Assembly: GCA_018857735.1 (NCBI GenBank)
Contig: JABMCL010002057.1
Span: 85,001 to 149,000 of the forward strand
Source of the DNA: Alviniconcha marisindica
Lineage: Eukaryota; Mollusca; Gastropoda; Provannidae
Reading direction: 5' to 3'
DNA: 64,000 nt
In this document: positions 23,840-34,623 of the stretch, piece by piece
How positions within the stretch are numbered: position 1 is the first letter of the stretch
How the letters are laid out: each line of letters starts with the position of its first letter
Notes under the pieces: model-generated
What the model saw: only the letters and a program-made list of their open reading frames with translations
Told to the model about the DNA's origin: nothing
The model's database searches: none
Position numbers and translations under genes: made by a program

Positions 23840-23925
23840 ACAATAAGTAATAATAATAATAATTATATAGCGCTATTCGGTAACCAGAGTTATAACCGGA
23901 CCGATGTACAAACAGCTCGTGACAA
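23840..23925. repeat. (AAT)n with 'atatagcgct' motif, likely dispersed-repeat tail
   Basis: AAT triplets are followed by 'tatatagcgctattcgg'. Similar 'tagcgctatata' and 'gcgctttacaataac' strings beside AAT runs occur at about 57395 and 63215. Confidence 0.45.
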
Positions 23926-24051
23926 AAAACACATTGACATACATTTCAACAAACAAAGCCTTAAATTATTATGGTCTACCATATACAAAACACACACCTA
24001 GCAAACAATAACTACAGACATATGCATACACAACACACACCGACAGGCAGA

Positions 24052-24118
24052 CACACACACACACACACACACACACACAAGGCACACACGCGCGCGCGTG
24101 CGCGAACACACACACACA
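24052..24118. repeat. (CA)n/(CG)n microsatellite
   Basis: Two CA runs flank an alternating CG block (cgcgcgcgtgcgcg). Confidence 0.9.
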
Positions 24119-24676
24119 CTCATGCGCGCACCAGTCAAGTCCCCGCTCGCCCACTGAAATACGCATAACAATTAGTAAATTATTAATACTCTCAACAACA
24201 ACAACAACAACGAATTGAGTCTCTCTTCTCACCCCCCCCCCCCCCCCAATCCCGCCCCCTCTTCTCTTTCCTGGATCCCTCAGGCTCTCCCCGTTCACCA
24301 CCACCCCCTCCCTATCGATATGCACCCGTCTGCATTCAACAATAAGTCACACACACACACACGCCACGAGAAAAAATCGTCCTCAGGGTTTTTGTGAAAC
24401 GTACAGACAAAAAACAAAACAACAACAACAACACACACATGCACGCATGCACGCACACAGACACAGACACAGACACACACACACACAAAGAAGAAGAAGA
24501 AGAAGAAGAAGCGAAAAAAGAAAGAAGACAAAAAATGTTTTAAAGAAGAAGAAGAAAAAAGAAAGAAAGAAAAAAAGCGCCACTACGTAGCAACTAAATC
24601 TTGGATAATAAAAACTTGTGAACACACACGGGGGACCTGACCACGGTTTACACTCTCATCCCAATATAACTTTCAG

Positions 24677-24703
24677 GGTGAACCGGGCGTACGAGGAACT
24701 AAG
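24677..24703 (+). CDS. Candidate 27-nt collagen-like micro-exon
   Basis: Between 'aatataactttcag' and 'gtaagtgcg' lie 27 bases that read Gly-Glu-Pro, Gly-Val-Arg, Gly-Thr-Lys, that is three Gly-X-Y triplets starting in phase 0. Collagen exons characteristically begin with a Gly codon and have lengths in multiples of 9 (54, 45, 27). The splice signals are good. Against it, no second Gly-X-Y exon was found nearby, and a match this short could be chance. Confidence 0.35.
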
Positions 24704-25029
24704 GTAAGTGCGATAGTGTGGAAACGTCAAGCCTCTCTCTCGCCTCCATTTGCCCCTGACCTTTGGCCTAGCCGCGGACACTCACGCTGATTGCCTCCCT
24801 TCTTTGATTTACTTCCCTTTTATGCTGAAGGACCCCGCTCTGTTTCTTCCGTGGAAGACGAGAGGCAATCTATCCGTTCCCCAGATTCTGTTATCTTCTC
24901 ATCTGTTGCCGAGTTCGTCTTCCTGTTGGAGTGGCATGTACAGCATCGACTTGCCTTACTGGCAATTCGATGCTTGCATGACTTATTGGAATCGGAATCA
25001 TATACGCACGTCTGATTTTTAGTTTGGAG

Positions 25030-26275
25030 GGATGGGCCCAGATGATCAAACATAAAGGAAAAGAGGGGGGGGGGGGCACAGATGATCAAACATAAAGGAA
25101 AAGAGGGGTGTGTGTGGGGCCCAGATGATCAAACATAAAGGAAAGGGGGGGGGGGCACAGATGATCAAACATAACGGAAAAGAGGGGTGTGTGTGGGGGC
25201 CCAGATGATCAAACATAAAGGAAAAGGGGGGGCACAGATGATCAAACATAAAGGAAAAGAGGGGTGTGTGTGGGGGCACAGATGATCAAACATAAAGGAA
25301 AAAGAGGGGGGGGGGTGGGGGGGCTGATGATCAAACATAAAGGAAAAGAGGGGTGTGTGGGGGGCCCAGATGATCAAACATAAAGGAAAAGAGGAGGGGG
25401 GTGGGGGTGGGGGGCTGATGATCAAACATAACGGAAAAGAGGGGTGGGTGTGGGGGCCCAGATGATCAAACATAAAGGAAAAGAGGGGTGTGTGTGGGGG
25501 CCCAGATGATCAAACATAAAGGAAAAGGGGGGGGGGGGGCACAGATGATCAAACATAAAGGAAAGAGGAGGGGGTGGGGGTGGGGTGGGGCTGATGATCA
25601 AACATAACGGAAAAAGAGGGGTGTGTGTGGGGGCACAGATGATCAAACATAAAGGAAAAGAGGAGGGGGTGGGGGGGTGATGATCAAACATAACGGAAAA
25701 GAGGGGTGGGTGGGGGGCACAGATTTCCAAACATAAAGGAGGGGGGAGGGCCCAGATGATCAAACATAAAGGAAAAGAGGGGTGTGTGTGGGGGCCCAGA
25801 TGATCAAACATAAAGGAAAAGGGGGGGGGGGGGGGCCAGATGATCAAACATAAAGGAAAAGAGGGGTGTGTGTGTGGGGGCACAGATGATCAAACATAAA
25901 GGAAAAGAGGGGTGTGTGTGGGGGGCCCAGATGATCAAACATAAAGGAAAAGAGGGGGGGGGGGGCCAGATGATCAAACATAAAGGAAAAGAGGGGGTGT
26001 GTGGGGGCACAGATGATCAAACATAAAGGAAAAGAGGGGGGGGTGGGGGGGGGCACAGATGATCAAACATAAAGGAAAAGAGAGGGGTGGGGGTGGGGGC
26101 TGATGATCAAACATAACGGAAAAGAGGGGTGGGTGTGGGGGCACAGATGATCAAACATAAAGGAAAAGAGGGTGTGGGGGGGGGGGGGCACGATGATCAA
26201 ACATAAAGGAAAAGGGGGGTGGCTGATGATCAAACTAGGAAAAGAGGGGTGGGTGTGGGCCCAGTTCCCAGATGA
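25030..26275. repeat. G-rich minisatellite, about 28 copies of a roughly 44-bp unit
   Basis: Each unit has a constant part 'gatgatcaaacataaagg' plus 'aaaagagggg' and a variable G/GT-rich part, usually ending in gggcccA or gggcacA. Units vary in length mainly through G-run length. The + strand carries several closely spaced G runs per unit. Long - strand frames with 'FPLCLII' repeats are by-products of the array. Confidence 0.96.
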
Positions 26276-26826
26276 TCACATACTAGGATATAATGGCGGG
26301 GGTGGGTGCGGGTGGGGGTGGGCCGTGTGGGGGCACAGATGAGCAACTAAAAGCAGGTGGGGCGACCCCAGTCTCATCCCACCCTGCCCTGTTTCCCCGT
26401 CTCTACAATGCAGTCCATGTTTATTATCATTTACAACAGTACTAAACAATAACAACAACAACAACAAAAAACACAACAACAAAAAACAACCACCACCACC
26501 AACCAACAACAAGCAAACAAACAAACAAAAACAACAACAAACAAACCAAAAATCAACCACCACCAAACAAACAAACAAAAAATCAATAAAAAATAAAATA
26601 AAATACATATACACAATACTAACTCGGCCTAGATACAATAATTATTATGTCTCATTCTTTCTGTGGCGTTTTCTTCGATTAAAAGTTTTGGTGAAGTTAC
26701 AAACTGCAGATTCAAAGTTCTAGAAATTGGACGTCATATATGATCGAGTTTCTGGGTTTGTAGACTTTAGGAGTAATAGCGTGCATTATAGCGTTACTAA
26801 TGTGATTCATTCCAAATGACATGTGA

Positions 26827-26943
26827 TTTCTTTTTCTTTTTCAAGTTTAACAGGTTGTCGTGTGTTTTTTAGATATCTTGACTGGGGATGACTGCTAGTC
26901 TGCCCATGCCTTAACTGTGTTGTTCATACAGAGACAAATACCC

Positions 26944-27003
<60 letters not shown>

Positions 27004-27122
27004 CAAGAACAAGAACAAGAAGTTTATTTGTTTTTAGCCCTTAGCCTCTTTTTCTTTTTCAAGTTTAACAGGTTGTCGTGTGTTTTTTAGATATCTTGAC
27101 TGGGGATGACTGCTAGTCTGTG
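26827..27122. repeat. Local duplication of a roughly 75-bp block around (AG)n
   Basis: The block 'tttttcaagtttaacagg' through 'gactggggatgactgctag' occurs at about 26840 and 27055, either side of a 53-base AG microsatellite. Confidence 0.85.
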
Positions 27123-27138
27123 TTGTTCAAACATCGAG

Positions 27139-27213
<75 letters not shown>

Positions 27214-27398
27214 AGAAAGAGAGAAGAGAGAAGAAGAATAATGAGACTGAATTTTACTTTACAGGCCATGGGGAAACTACGGGTTTTTTAACATCAGCAG
27301 CCTCGCCCATGTGAGAAACTACATATTCATTAACTAAGGATACAATGAGCTACCAGTATGTTGAGTACATGTAATCATAGAAGACCAGTTGAGAGATG

Positions 27399-27447
<49 letters not shown>

Positions 27448-27450
27448 AGA
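26905..27450. repeat. GA-bracketed dispersed element, copy 1
   Basis: Shares with 29196-29541 the order 'cagagacaaatacccaaaac', (AG)n, a middle block containing 'cctcgcccat' and 'tacaatgagctac', then a second (AG)n. Extra GA and AAG expansions are present here. Confidence 0.65.
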
Positions 27451-28443
27451 GAGAAGAAGAAGAAGAGAGAGAAGAACAAGAAGAAGCAAGAAGAACAAGA
27501 AGAACAAAAAACTAGGAAGCTCCCACTCCTACAGGCTGTAACAAGAAAACAAACAAAAAAGAAAAGAAGAAACAAATTAAGGAAAATAACGATGCCACCT
27601 CTCCAACCCCTATATCTACACACGCCATCTAAAACAAAATGAAGAAGAAACGAAAGAAATGAAAAATGTTGCCTCTGCTATGGTTACAACCCAAGTCTCC
27701 CCGTCCTCTTTTGGCACCCACACCCCACCCTATCCCCCACCCCCACCCCCTTCCCGTAAGACACTTCCAACTCAGTATTTGGACCCATTCGGCCCAGCCA
27801 TGATCCCATCTTTATTCTTCCTTTTTTTTCTTCCCCTCCTTAGTTTCCACCCACCACCAACAAAATGGTGACTGAGAGCACTGCTTGCATTTTATTTACC
27901 GATTTAAAACCCACTCAGCCATGATGGGGCGTCAAGGAAAACTTCAAATTGTTTCTATTCCCAGTAATACCAACCCATTCACGCAATATTTCCGATGGCC
28001 AAATCGGCCTACAATTGCAGAAACGCGAAAACGAGCATGATTGACGACACTAGATATTATCCTACGGCAGACAAGGGGTGTGCTTGCTGCGTAATTGTGT
28101 GCCCTTATTACATTTCGTTTCTCCAGAAATAAACACGAAATTCAAAGCGGTCAAATAAAGTTTCAAGGATACACCGAGTTTTGTTCTGAAAAGAAAAGGA
28201 AAAAAAAAAAGCACATCTTATTTGAAGTAACTTTCGTGCATTCTTTTTGTTGTGAATGCTGTTTATACATCTACTTAATGTTGTTGTTGTTTTGTTTTTT
28301 GTTTTTTTGTTAAATCGGTGTGGGAGTCTCCGTGTGTGTCAAGTTTGAAGTGTATGCAATCATAGGAGTGGTGTGTATTTACAATACTTTTTTTTTTAAT
28401 GGGGCCTACTAAAAAAGGGATATAAATTGAACGCTGCATCCGA

Positions 28444-28770
28444 GAGCCGGTTTGGCCTAGCGGTAAGGCGTATAGGCTGGTAAGCGGAAGGACCTCGGTT
28501 CGATACCGCTTCGGCTCTCCTTTCTCTTCAAAAAGGTTGTGGTTTGTGGACACTGTCTCGTGACTTTGTCCATCACTTCCTACTGAAACATTAAAATGGC
28601 TCTCATCGCTGCCCATCTTAATGCAGAAGTCATTCTGGTGGTGACAGTGTAGCGATAGGTATATAATCTCCCTCTCCCCCCACCTCCATACCCCCTTCCA
28701 CCCCCCCCCCCCCCTTCTCCCCGTCCATAATAAGCCGTACGGTTTCTGTGGACGCTAAGCACGATGTTTA
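28444..28770 (+). repeat. tRNA-derived SINE, copy 2 (best preserved)
   Basis: The head has GAGCCGG, A-box-like 'tggcctagcggtaagg', B-box 'ggttcgatacc' and a pairing 'cggctc' end. Body and tail match copy 1 almost throughout, including the pyrimidine-rich block and the end 'tgtggacgctaagcac'. It serves as the reference copy for the other three. Confidence 0.88.
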
Positions 28771-28902
28771 CTTACTTTTACGCTGCACCCCCCTCTCTAC
28801 CACCACCTCATCTGTCTTCCCGTGTGTGTCTATACCCGGACCTGTCACTTAAATCGTCGCGCATGCGCAATGGACTGGGGTACACGGAAGTAGGGGTGGG
28901 GT

Positions 28903-28926
28903 GGGGGGGGGGGGGGGGGGGGGGGT
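28903..28926. repeat. Poly-G tract
   Basis: More than 20 consecutive G residues after 'ggggtggggtg'. Confidence 0.95.
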
Positions 28927-29195
28927 GAACGTGTCAGGTGGGTTGCCGCTGGCCGAGAGCATAGCTGTGCCTCCCTAGTACTAGTAGTAGTGGTGAAAAC
29001 CTCGCATTTCACGGCGACAAGATGGGCGGCGAAAAGATCACTGCCGTTTAATCACTGGTCGAATAAAAGCCAGGAATTCCGCGGAACGTATAGCTTTCCT
29101 TTAGCTTCTGTAACAAGGCAAAATATTGCAGTCGGTGCTGACTCGAGAATAATCCCCGAATTGCCGAGAAGGAAGTTGATTTTGTTTGTTTGTTT

Positions 29196-29237
29196 GCCCA
29201 AGCCTTAATTGTGCTGTTCATACAGAGACAAATACCC

Positions 29238-29314
<77 letters not shown>

Positions 29315-29483
29315 TGAATGAATGAATGAATAAACTTTATTTTACCAAGGTAGCGGAGAAGACTCGAGGTCTTTTTACATCCAGCCCTCGCCCATAAGGG
29401 AAACTACTATTAATTAATTAAGAATACAATGAGCTACAGTATGTTGAGTCCATGTAATTCATAGAAACCATGTTGAAATGGAC

Positions 29484-29541
<58 letters not shown>
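29196..29541. repeat. GA-bracketed dispersed element, copy 2
   Basis: Begins 'gcccaagccttaattgtg', has an (AG)n of about 34 units, a (TGAA)n run, 'actttattttaccaagg', 'cctcgcccataaggg', and ends in a second (AG)n of about 27 units. Confidence 0.7.
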
Positions 29542-29546
<5 letters not shown>

Positions 29547-29934
29547 ATGTGTGTTTGGGGGGTGGGGGTGGTGAGGGTTGGTGGTTCCGTTTGCTTTTTC
29601 TCCATCTTACTCTAGTGTACCGGCTGTGCACTTAATTACTACAGTATATATCACTGTTGTCAGAACGAGAGAAAGTGTATGTGCATGAGAAATGGCTGGG
29701 GAGTACTCAACGCGCTTGTTCACATACATGTACGTACAGCATTTACATTTACTAACATATTATATACATGCAATCACATAATTCGTATTACATACTTAAT
29801 ATCTTAATCATTGTCGTTTTCCCCTTCGGGTGGCTCAGCATGTATGTAGTTTACATTTGAATTCAGTACAGCGCGCTGAGCTTTATTTTTATATGTTAGG
29901 GGTTCGCGCTTTATGACTTTTTCATTGTTATTTA

Positions 29935-30045
29935 TTTATTCCATTTGAAGGAAAACGTGGCGTGCCGCACATGGATAACAAATGAAATACGCACATGTAT
30001 AAAAGATTCACAGGTTCTTGGATGCGCAACAACAGACTGGCAAGA
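29935..30045. repeat. Dispersed repeat R1, left half of interrupted copy
   Basis: Matches 7965-8085 ('ttattccatttgaaggaaaa', 'gcgcaacaacag') up to 'caagattaa'. The repeat resumes at about 30624 with 'ttaataccc'. Confidence 0.75.
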
Positions 30046-30049
30046 TTAA

Positions 30050-30205
30050 CCCCTTCACTGCCATGGTGTCACTTGAAAACAACCAATAAAAGTAGGAAAT
30101 TTGAAATCCTTAAGCCTTTTTGTATGTTTTTCGCATTAGCATGTAAAGGATTTTGATCAAAACCCACCTATTGAAATTAGATTCGTTAAGGAGCAGGAAA
30201 TACAT
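30050..30205 (+). mobile_element. Partial piggyBac-like MITE (5' part)
   Basis: Starts with the terminal repeat 'ccccttcactgcc' right after TTAA and is nearly identical to the first 155 bp of the copy at 30403. It breaks off at 'gcaggaaatacat', where a copy of the neighbouring array segment begins. Confidence 0.8.
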
Positions 30206-30210
30206 TTTTT

Positions 30211-30402
30211 CCTTCACGCCCATGCTCACATGTATACAACCCCACAGGGCTACTGTCTTCTCAGTGAGAATTTTTCGCGCTTTTTCCTGGGCCGTCTTCC
30301 CCCCAGCTCTTGCTTTTAGTGGCTCTGTTCTGAGCAATTTGCAAAACTCGGATCCGTCCACTTTTCTTTTTTTAAAAGCGTTTTTCAGGGCTTGTTTTTT
30401 AA
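30211..30402 (+). repeat. Segment H, copy 1 (nested between MITEs)
   Basis: About 190 bp from 'ccttcacgcccatgctcac' to 'cagggcttgttttttaa', nearly identical to 30807-30999. The few differences include one gagaat/gcgaat change and T-run length. Confidence 0.88.
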
Positions 30403-30623
30403 CCCCTTCACTGCCATGGTGTCACTTGAAAACAACCAATAAAAGTAGGAAATTTGAAATCCTTAAGCCTTTTTGTATGTTTTTCGCATTAGCATGTGAA
30501 AGGATTTTGATCAAAACCACACTATTGAAATTAGATTCTTATAGGAGCAGGAAATACATTGTTTTCAGGCGCGTATGCGCACTTTTCAGCCCGCAAATTG
30601 TACGTGCTGGGGCAGTGAAGGGG
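30403..30623 (+). mobile_element. piggyBac-like MITE, complete
   Basis: A 221-bp element with terminal inverted repeats 'ccccttcactgcc' and 'ggcagtgaagggg', bounded on both sides by TTAA. TTAA target duplication with C-starting termini is the hallmark of piggyBac transposons (family knowledge); this short copy has no coding capacity. A - strand frame across it is not conserved in the related copies. Confidence 0.85.
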
Positions 30624-30715
30624 TTAATACCCGCAGCATTATTAAACAGAATATATAAAGAAGATATATTACTTACGGAAACGCGCTGTAAGTTAAAGAG
30701 TATCACTCAATATGA
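30624..30715. repeat. Dispersed repeat R1, right half of interrupted copy
   Basis: Continues the match to 8088-8185 ('cttacggaaacgcgctgtaa' against 'cttacggaaatatgctgtg'). Confidence 0.72.
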
Positions 30716-30806
30716 TTGATGTACAGTACGCACGAGTATAATTATCACTATCCTCATCCTATCTCACAGGACGTTAAAATCCAATCACTAACTAATTCAT
30801 CCTATT

Positions 30807-30999
30807 CCTTCACGCCCATGCTCACATGTATACAACCCCACAGGGCTACTGTCTTCTCAGTGCGAATTTTTCGCGCTTTTTCCTGGGCCGTCTTCCCCCC
30901 AGCTCTTGCTTTTAGTGGCTCTGTTCTGAGCAATTTGCAAAACTCGGATCCGTCCACTTTTCTTTTTTTTTTAAGCGTTTTTCAGGGCTTGTTTTTTAA
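30807..30999 (+). repeat. Segment H, copy 2
   Basis: The left end of the degenerate array that follows. It ends in 'gttttttaaccttcctg', with a TTAA at the position where copy 1 runs into the MITE. Confidence 0.88.
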
Positions 31000-31329
31000 C
31001 CTTCCTGTTTTAAAGTGATTCTATTCTTATCAATTTGCAGGGCTGTTTTCACACACTTAGTTCTTTTTCCGGGCTTTTGCTTAGGCCTTTCTCTGTTTAG
31101 TGGTTCCGTTCATATCTAGATGTCTGGCCGTGGTAGAGGCGTTTTTGAATCTTGTTCATTTCAGCCATGGTAAGGGCTCATTTTCTTCTGAGTGTTTCTT
31201 TTCGGGGCTTTTTCGTGGCTCTTCTTCTAGTGATCTTCTTTGTGGTTCTGTTCTTTTTAGCACTCCATAGGGTTCCATTTTCTTCTAAAATGCATGATAT
31301 TAATTCCTGTGTAGGTCACATGTGACAGC

Positions 31330-31634
31330 GACTCTGACAGGATGATTTCACATATAATCGTAAGAAGGCGATAAACAGGCTCAAGATCCCCCAGGGTCTC
31401 TCCACGCTATTGTTTCGTCGGCGGAGTGAAGTTCCCTCAAGGACAGGGGTCCGCGGTGATTCACCGTAAGAAAAACGATATGATTTACGAAGTGTGATTT
31501 CATTTGGAATCGTAAACGGGTCACAAATAGGCCCAAGATCCCCCAGGGTCTCTCCACACTTTGTTTCGCCGGTGGAGTGAAGTTCCCTCAAGGGGAGGGG
31601 TCCGAGGTTTTTACCGTAAGAACAATAGACCTGC
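31330..31634. repeat. 152-bp tandem duplication inside the array
   Basis: The block with 'agatcccccagggtctctcc' and 'gtgaagttccctcaagg' occurs twice (31383 and 31535). Confidence 0.85.
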
Positions 31635-32609
31635 TTTACAAAGACACGATTGTTCGACTTTCTCCTTAATGTAGTCCTTTTTAGGGAATTTGCTTCGGTC
31701 TTCTTCAACCCAACTCTTCTTAGTGGTTCTGTTCTTTTTATAATTCCATACGGTTCCTTTCTTTTCAAAGCGCTTCTTTTTAGGGCTTTTGCTTAGGTCT
31801 TCTTCCACCAGCTCTACTTAGTGGTTCTGTTCTTTATAGCATTCCATATGGTTCCTTTCTCTTGAAAGCGCTCCTTTTTAGGGCTTTTTCTCAGATATTC
31901 TGGTTAGACCCAACTATTCGTCTTAGTGGCTCTGCTCATTTTAGTACTTCTTGTGGCTTCTATCAGTACTTCTTTTTCAACTTCTCTCTTCTTAGTGATG
32001 CTGTTCTTTCTGGCACTTCATACGGATCCTTTTTTATTTATTTTTATTTTTTTATACTTTTTTTATACGAGTGCATTTATATAGTGCATTTTTCTTAATC
32101 CGAGTTCTCCTTCTTAATGGTTCTGTGTTGTTGTTTTTCTTTCCCCAGCACGTTGCAGGGCTCTTGTCTGTTCTGAGTGCTTATATTTATACAGTCGAAT
32201 ACGCTTAAGTTGAACGTGCTGGGCATTTTTTCTTCTTCGAGTTATCAGTTGTTTTTTACTTATCCGTCGACGACGGATAAGTCGAACCTTGCAGATAGTA
32301 CTTCGGCTTAACCTTTGTTTGTTTGTTTTCGTCCAACTTTTCTTTGGAAACTGACGGCTCCTGATATTGATGTTAATTTTCTTCTTCTTTTCTTCATCAA
32401 TTGCCCGTGACGCAATCGTTGGTGCAGTCGAGTTTCAAAAGTTTCGTTGGTGTTGTCCTTTGCAAAAGCTACATCGATGATGCAATAACGGCGTCTGTGA
32501 TGCATGTTTGCAACAGTCTTGATGTCTGGCTCGTGCGTGTGTGCGTGCGCGCGTGCGTGTGTGTGTGTTTTCACTGGTGCTGTAATTATGTGATTCGGTT
32601 TCTTTTGTA

Positions 32610-32968
32610 CAGACATTCCACTATGAATATTACTACGTACTGGCCTCTTTCATAGTGATTCCCCACTGTCAATATTACTACGTGCTGGCCTCTCTCACAA
32701 CATGATATTCCCCACTGTCAATATTACTACGTGCTGGCCTCTTTCATATGATTCCCCACTGAGAATATTACCACGTGCTGGCCTCTTTCATAGTGATTCC
32801 CCACTGTGAATATTACTACGTGCTGGCTTCTTTCATAGTGATTCCCCACTGTGAATATGACTATGTGCTGGCTTCTTTCATAGTGATCCCCCACTGTGAA
32901 TATTACTATGTGCTGGCCTCTTTCATAGTGATTCTGCACTGTGAATATTACTGTGCTGGCCACTCTCT
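32610..32968. repeat. 45-bp minisatellite, about 8 copies
   Basis: The unit reads 'gaatattactacgtgctgg' then 'cctctttcatagtgattcc'. Open frames on both strands follow from the multiple-of-three period. Confidence 0.93.
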
Positions 32969-33039
32969 CACAGTATAACTAAACTATATGATCTCGTGAT
33001 GAAATTCCACTATTTTTCGTCGGGTTCTCTCGTGACTGG

Positions 33040-33115
33040 GAATGGGATTTTAACGTGCTGTCAGTCGCACAGGAGCGAAAAGGAAATTGGGTATTAACGC
33101 CCAGTCGATCATGAC
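33040..33115. repeat. Dispersed-repeat fragment related to the 4.8-kb minisatellite
   Basis: Contains 'gggattttaacgtgctgtca' and 'cgcccagtcgatcatgacgg'. The second string also occurs at about 7690 and 41650 in diverged form. Confidence 0.5.
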
Positions 33116-33664
33116 GGTTATATCAGAGGAGAGGGGGGGGGGGGGGGAGAGAGAGAAAAGATATCCAGAACACGATACACCCGCACATGGTTACCTCAGG
33201 ACGGCCAAACCAATATACATTTTAAAACTCTTCTCATAGTTAGGTAAAAACTACACATGTCAGATCTTCAAGCCTATTCCCTAACACAAATACAACAGGG
33301 GACAAAATCTCACAACAGGCCAAAAAGTTTTGCACTCCGTAATCCCGCAATATCAAGAACACTAAACAAACAACAAACAGTCCACAATTTATTTTTGTTT
33401 TCATAATCAGATTTATTTATTAACCTCAAACCAGCATTTGATTTGCCGGACAGAGACAAATCAGTACACATGGTATAAACTTGAGTGTCAGTACACATGG
33501 TATAAATTTAAGTGGACTGTCAACTCACCGTTTCCAGCCAAGGAACTACAAACACATTTACTGGAGTGGCTCTCAACCATTCTGTATAATCCCACAGCGA
33601 CAAAAAATGTTCCAGTATTCACAAACACAGCACACTCAGACATGCACTAAGAGATAGATAGACA

Positions 33665-33773
<109 letters not shown>

Positions 33774-33964
33774 CTTCTATATGATACTTAGTTGATCCTA
33801 CTAATACTATGAAGCAAATGTACATGGGGGGAGGGGTATGAGAGCTAGATGGAAACAAAAAACGGAAGTGGTCCTTTCTAGAAACATTTATTGCCTGATT
33901 CGTGAACGTTTTGCATTGTCCGTGAATGGATGAACAGCCTTAACAGGAAAGATGCAGGATCCAG

Positions 33965-34140
33965 ACGCAGCGTCACAGAAAGTGGCCTCACCACAGGAAG
34001 TGGATCCACCACAGAATGTGGCTTCACCACAGCGTGTGGCCTCACCACAGATGTGGCCCCACGACAGGAAGTGGCTCCACCACAGGATGTGGCTCCTCCA
34101 CAGGATGTGGCCTCACCACAGGAAGTGGCCCCACGACAGC
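33965..34140. repeat. 18-bp minisatellite, about 9 copies
   Basis: The unit is of the type 'gtggcctcaccacaggaa'. It yields six-residue repeats in two forward frames, but the frames shift relative to each other, which argues against coding. Confidence 0.88.
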
Positions 34141-34235
34141 AGCCTCTGCTCCAACGTGGGAAACGAAGACAGGTCAGTAAAACTTTGAAAGCGTCTCAAG
34201 ATAAGAACCAGGACAGAGTTCGTCAGTTATTAAGG

Positions 34236-34345
34236 AACTGGATTTTGTCATCTTGTCAACCTCACAGGGTCACCTCAGGACGAGCAAACTGTGTCACTGA
34301 TAATGAACATTTCAAAACTCTTATCGTAATTCGAGTCCACCCTTT
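34236..34345. repeat. Dispersed-repeat fragment with 'cacagggtcacctcagga'
   Basis: The order 'aactggattttgtcatcttg', 'tcacagggtcacctcagg', 'aaaactctt' parallels 33190-33235 and the right edge of the array at 5660-5715. Confidence 0.5.
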
Positions 34346-34548
34346 CCCAAGTCAAATCTGACAAAACCGACCACACGCAAACATGAAACAAAAACATCCA
34401 CACACAAGCATCATCAAGCACAAATTTTCAAAGAATTAAGTCCCTTGTTGAAAAACAACAACTTGTGACAAGCATATACGGCTAGGCCGGACATGCTCGT
34501 ATCGTCAACCATTCCGCCCGATCAAAGAAAACTCTCTCTCTCTTTAAT

Positions 34549-34549
34549 G

Positions 34550-34620
<71 letters not shown>
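34549..34620. repeat. (GA)n microsatellite
   Basis: About 35 units, with one 'gaagag' interruption near the start. Confidence 0.96.

Positions 34621-34623
<3 letters not shown>

Larger units (their letters stand above)
30807..32160. repeat. Degenerate tandem array, units about 80-100 bp
   Basis: Recurring strings are 'agtggttctgttctttt', 'agggcttttgcttagg', 'cttcttccac' and 'ccatagggttcc'. Units are well diverged, so this array is older than the other minisatellites. Confidence 0.7.

Noticed and set aside
25046..26056. Several - strand frames with FPLCLII repeats
   Set aside because: Translations of the G-rich minisatellite; the frame changes with G-run length.
33930..34361. A 143-codon + strand frame with a six-residue repeat
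   Set aside because: It crosses an 18-bp minisatellite and a dispersed-repeat fragment; no known domain and no splice signals.
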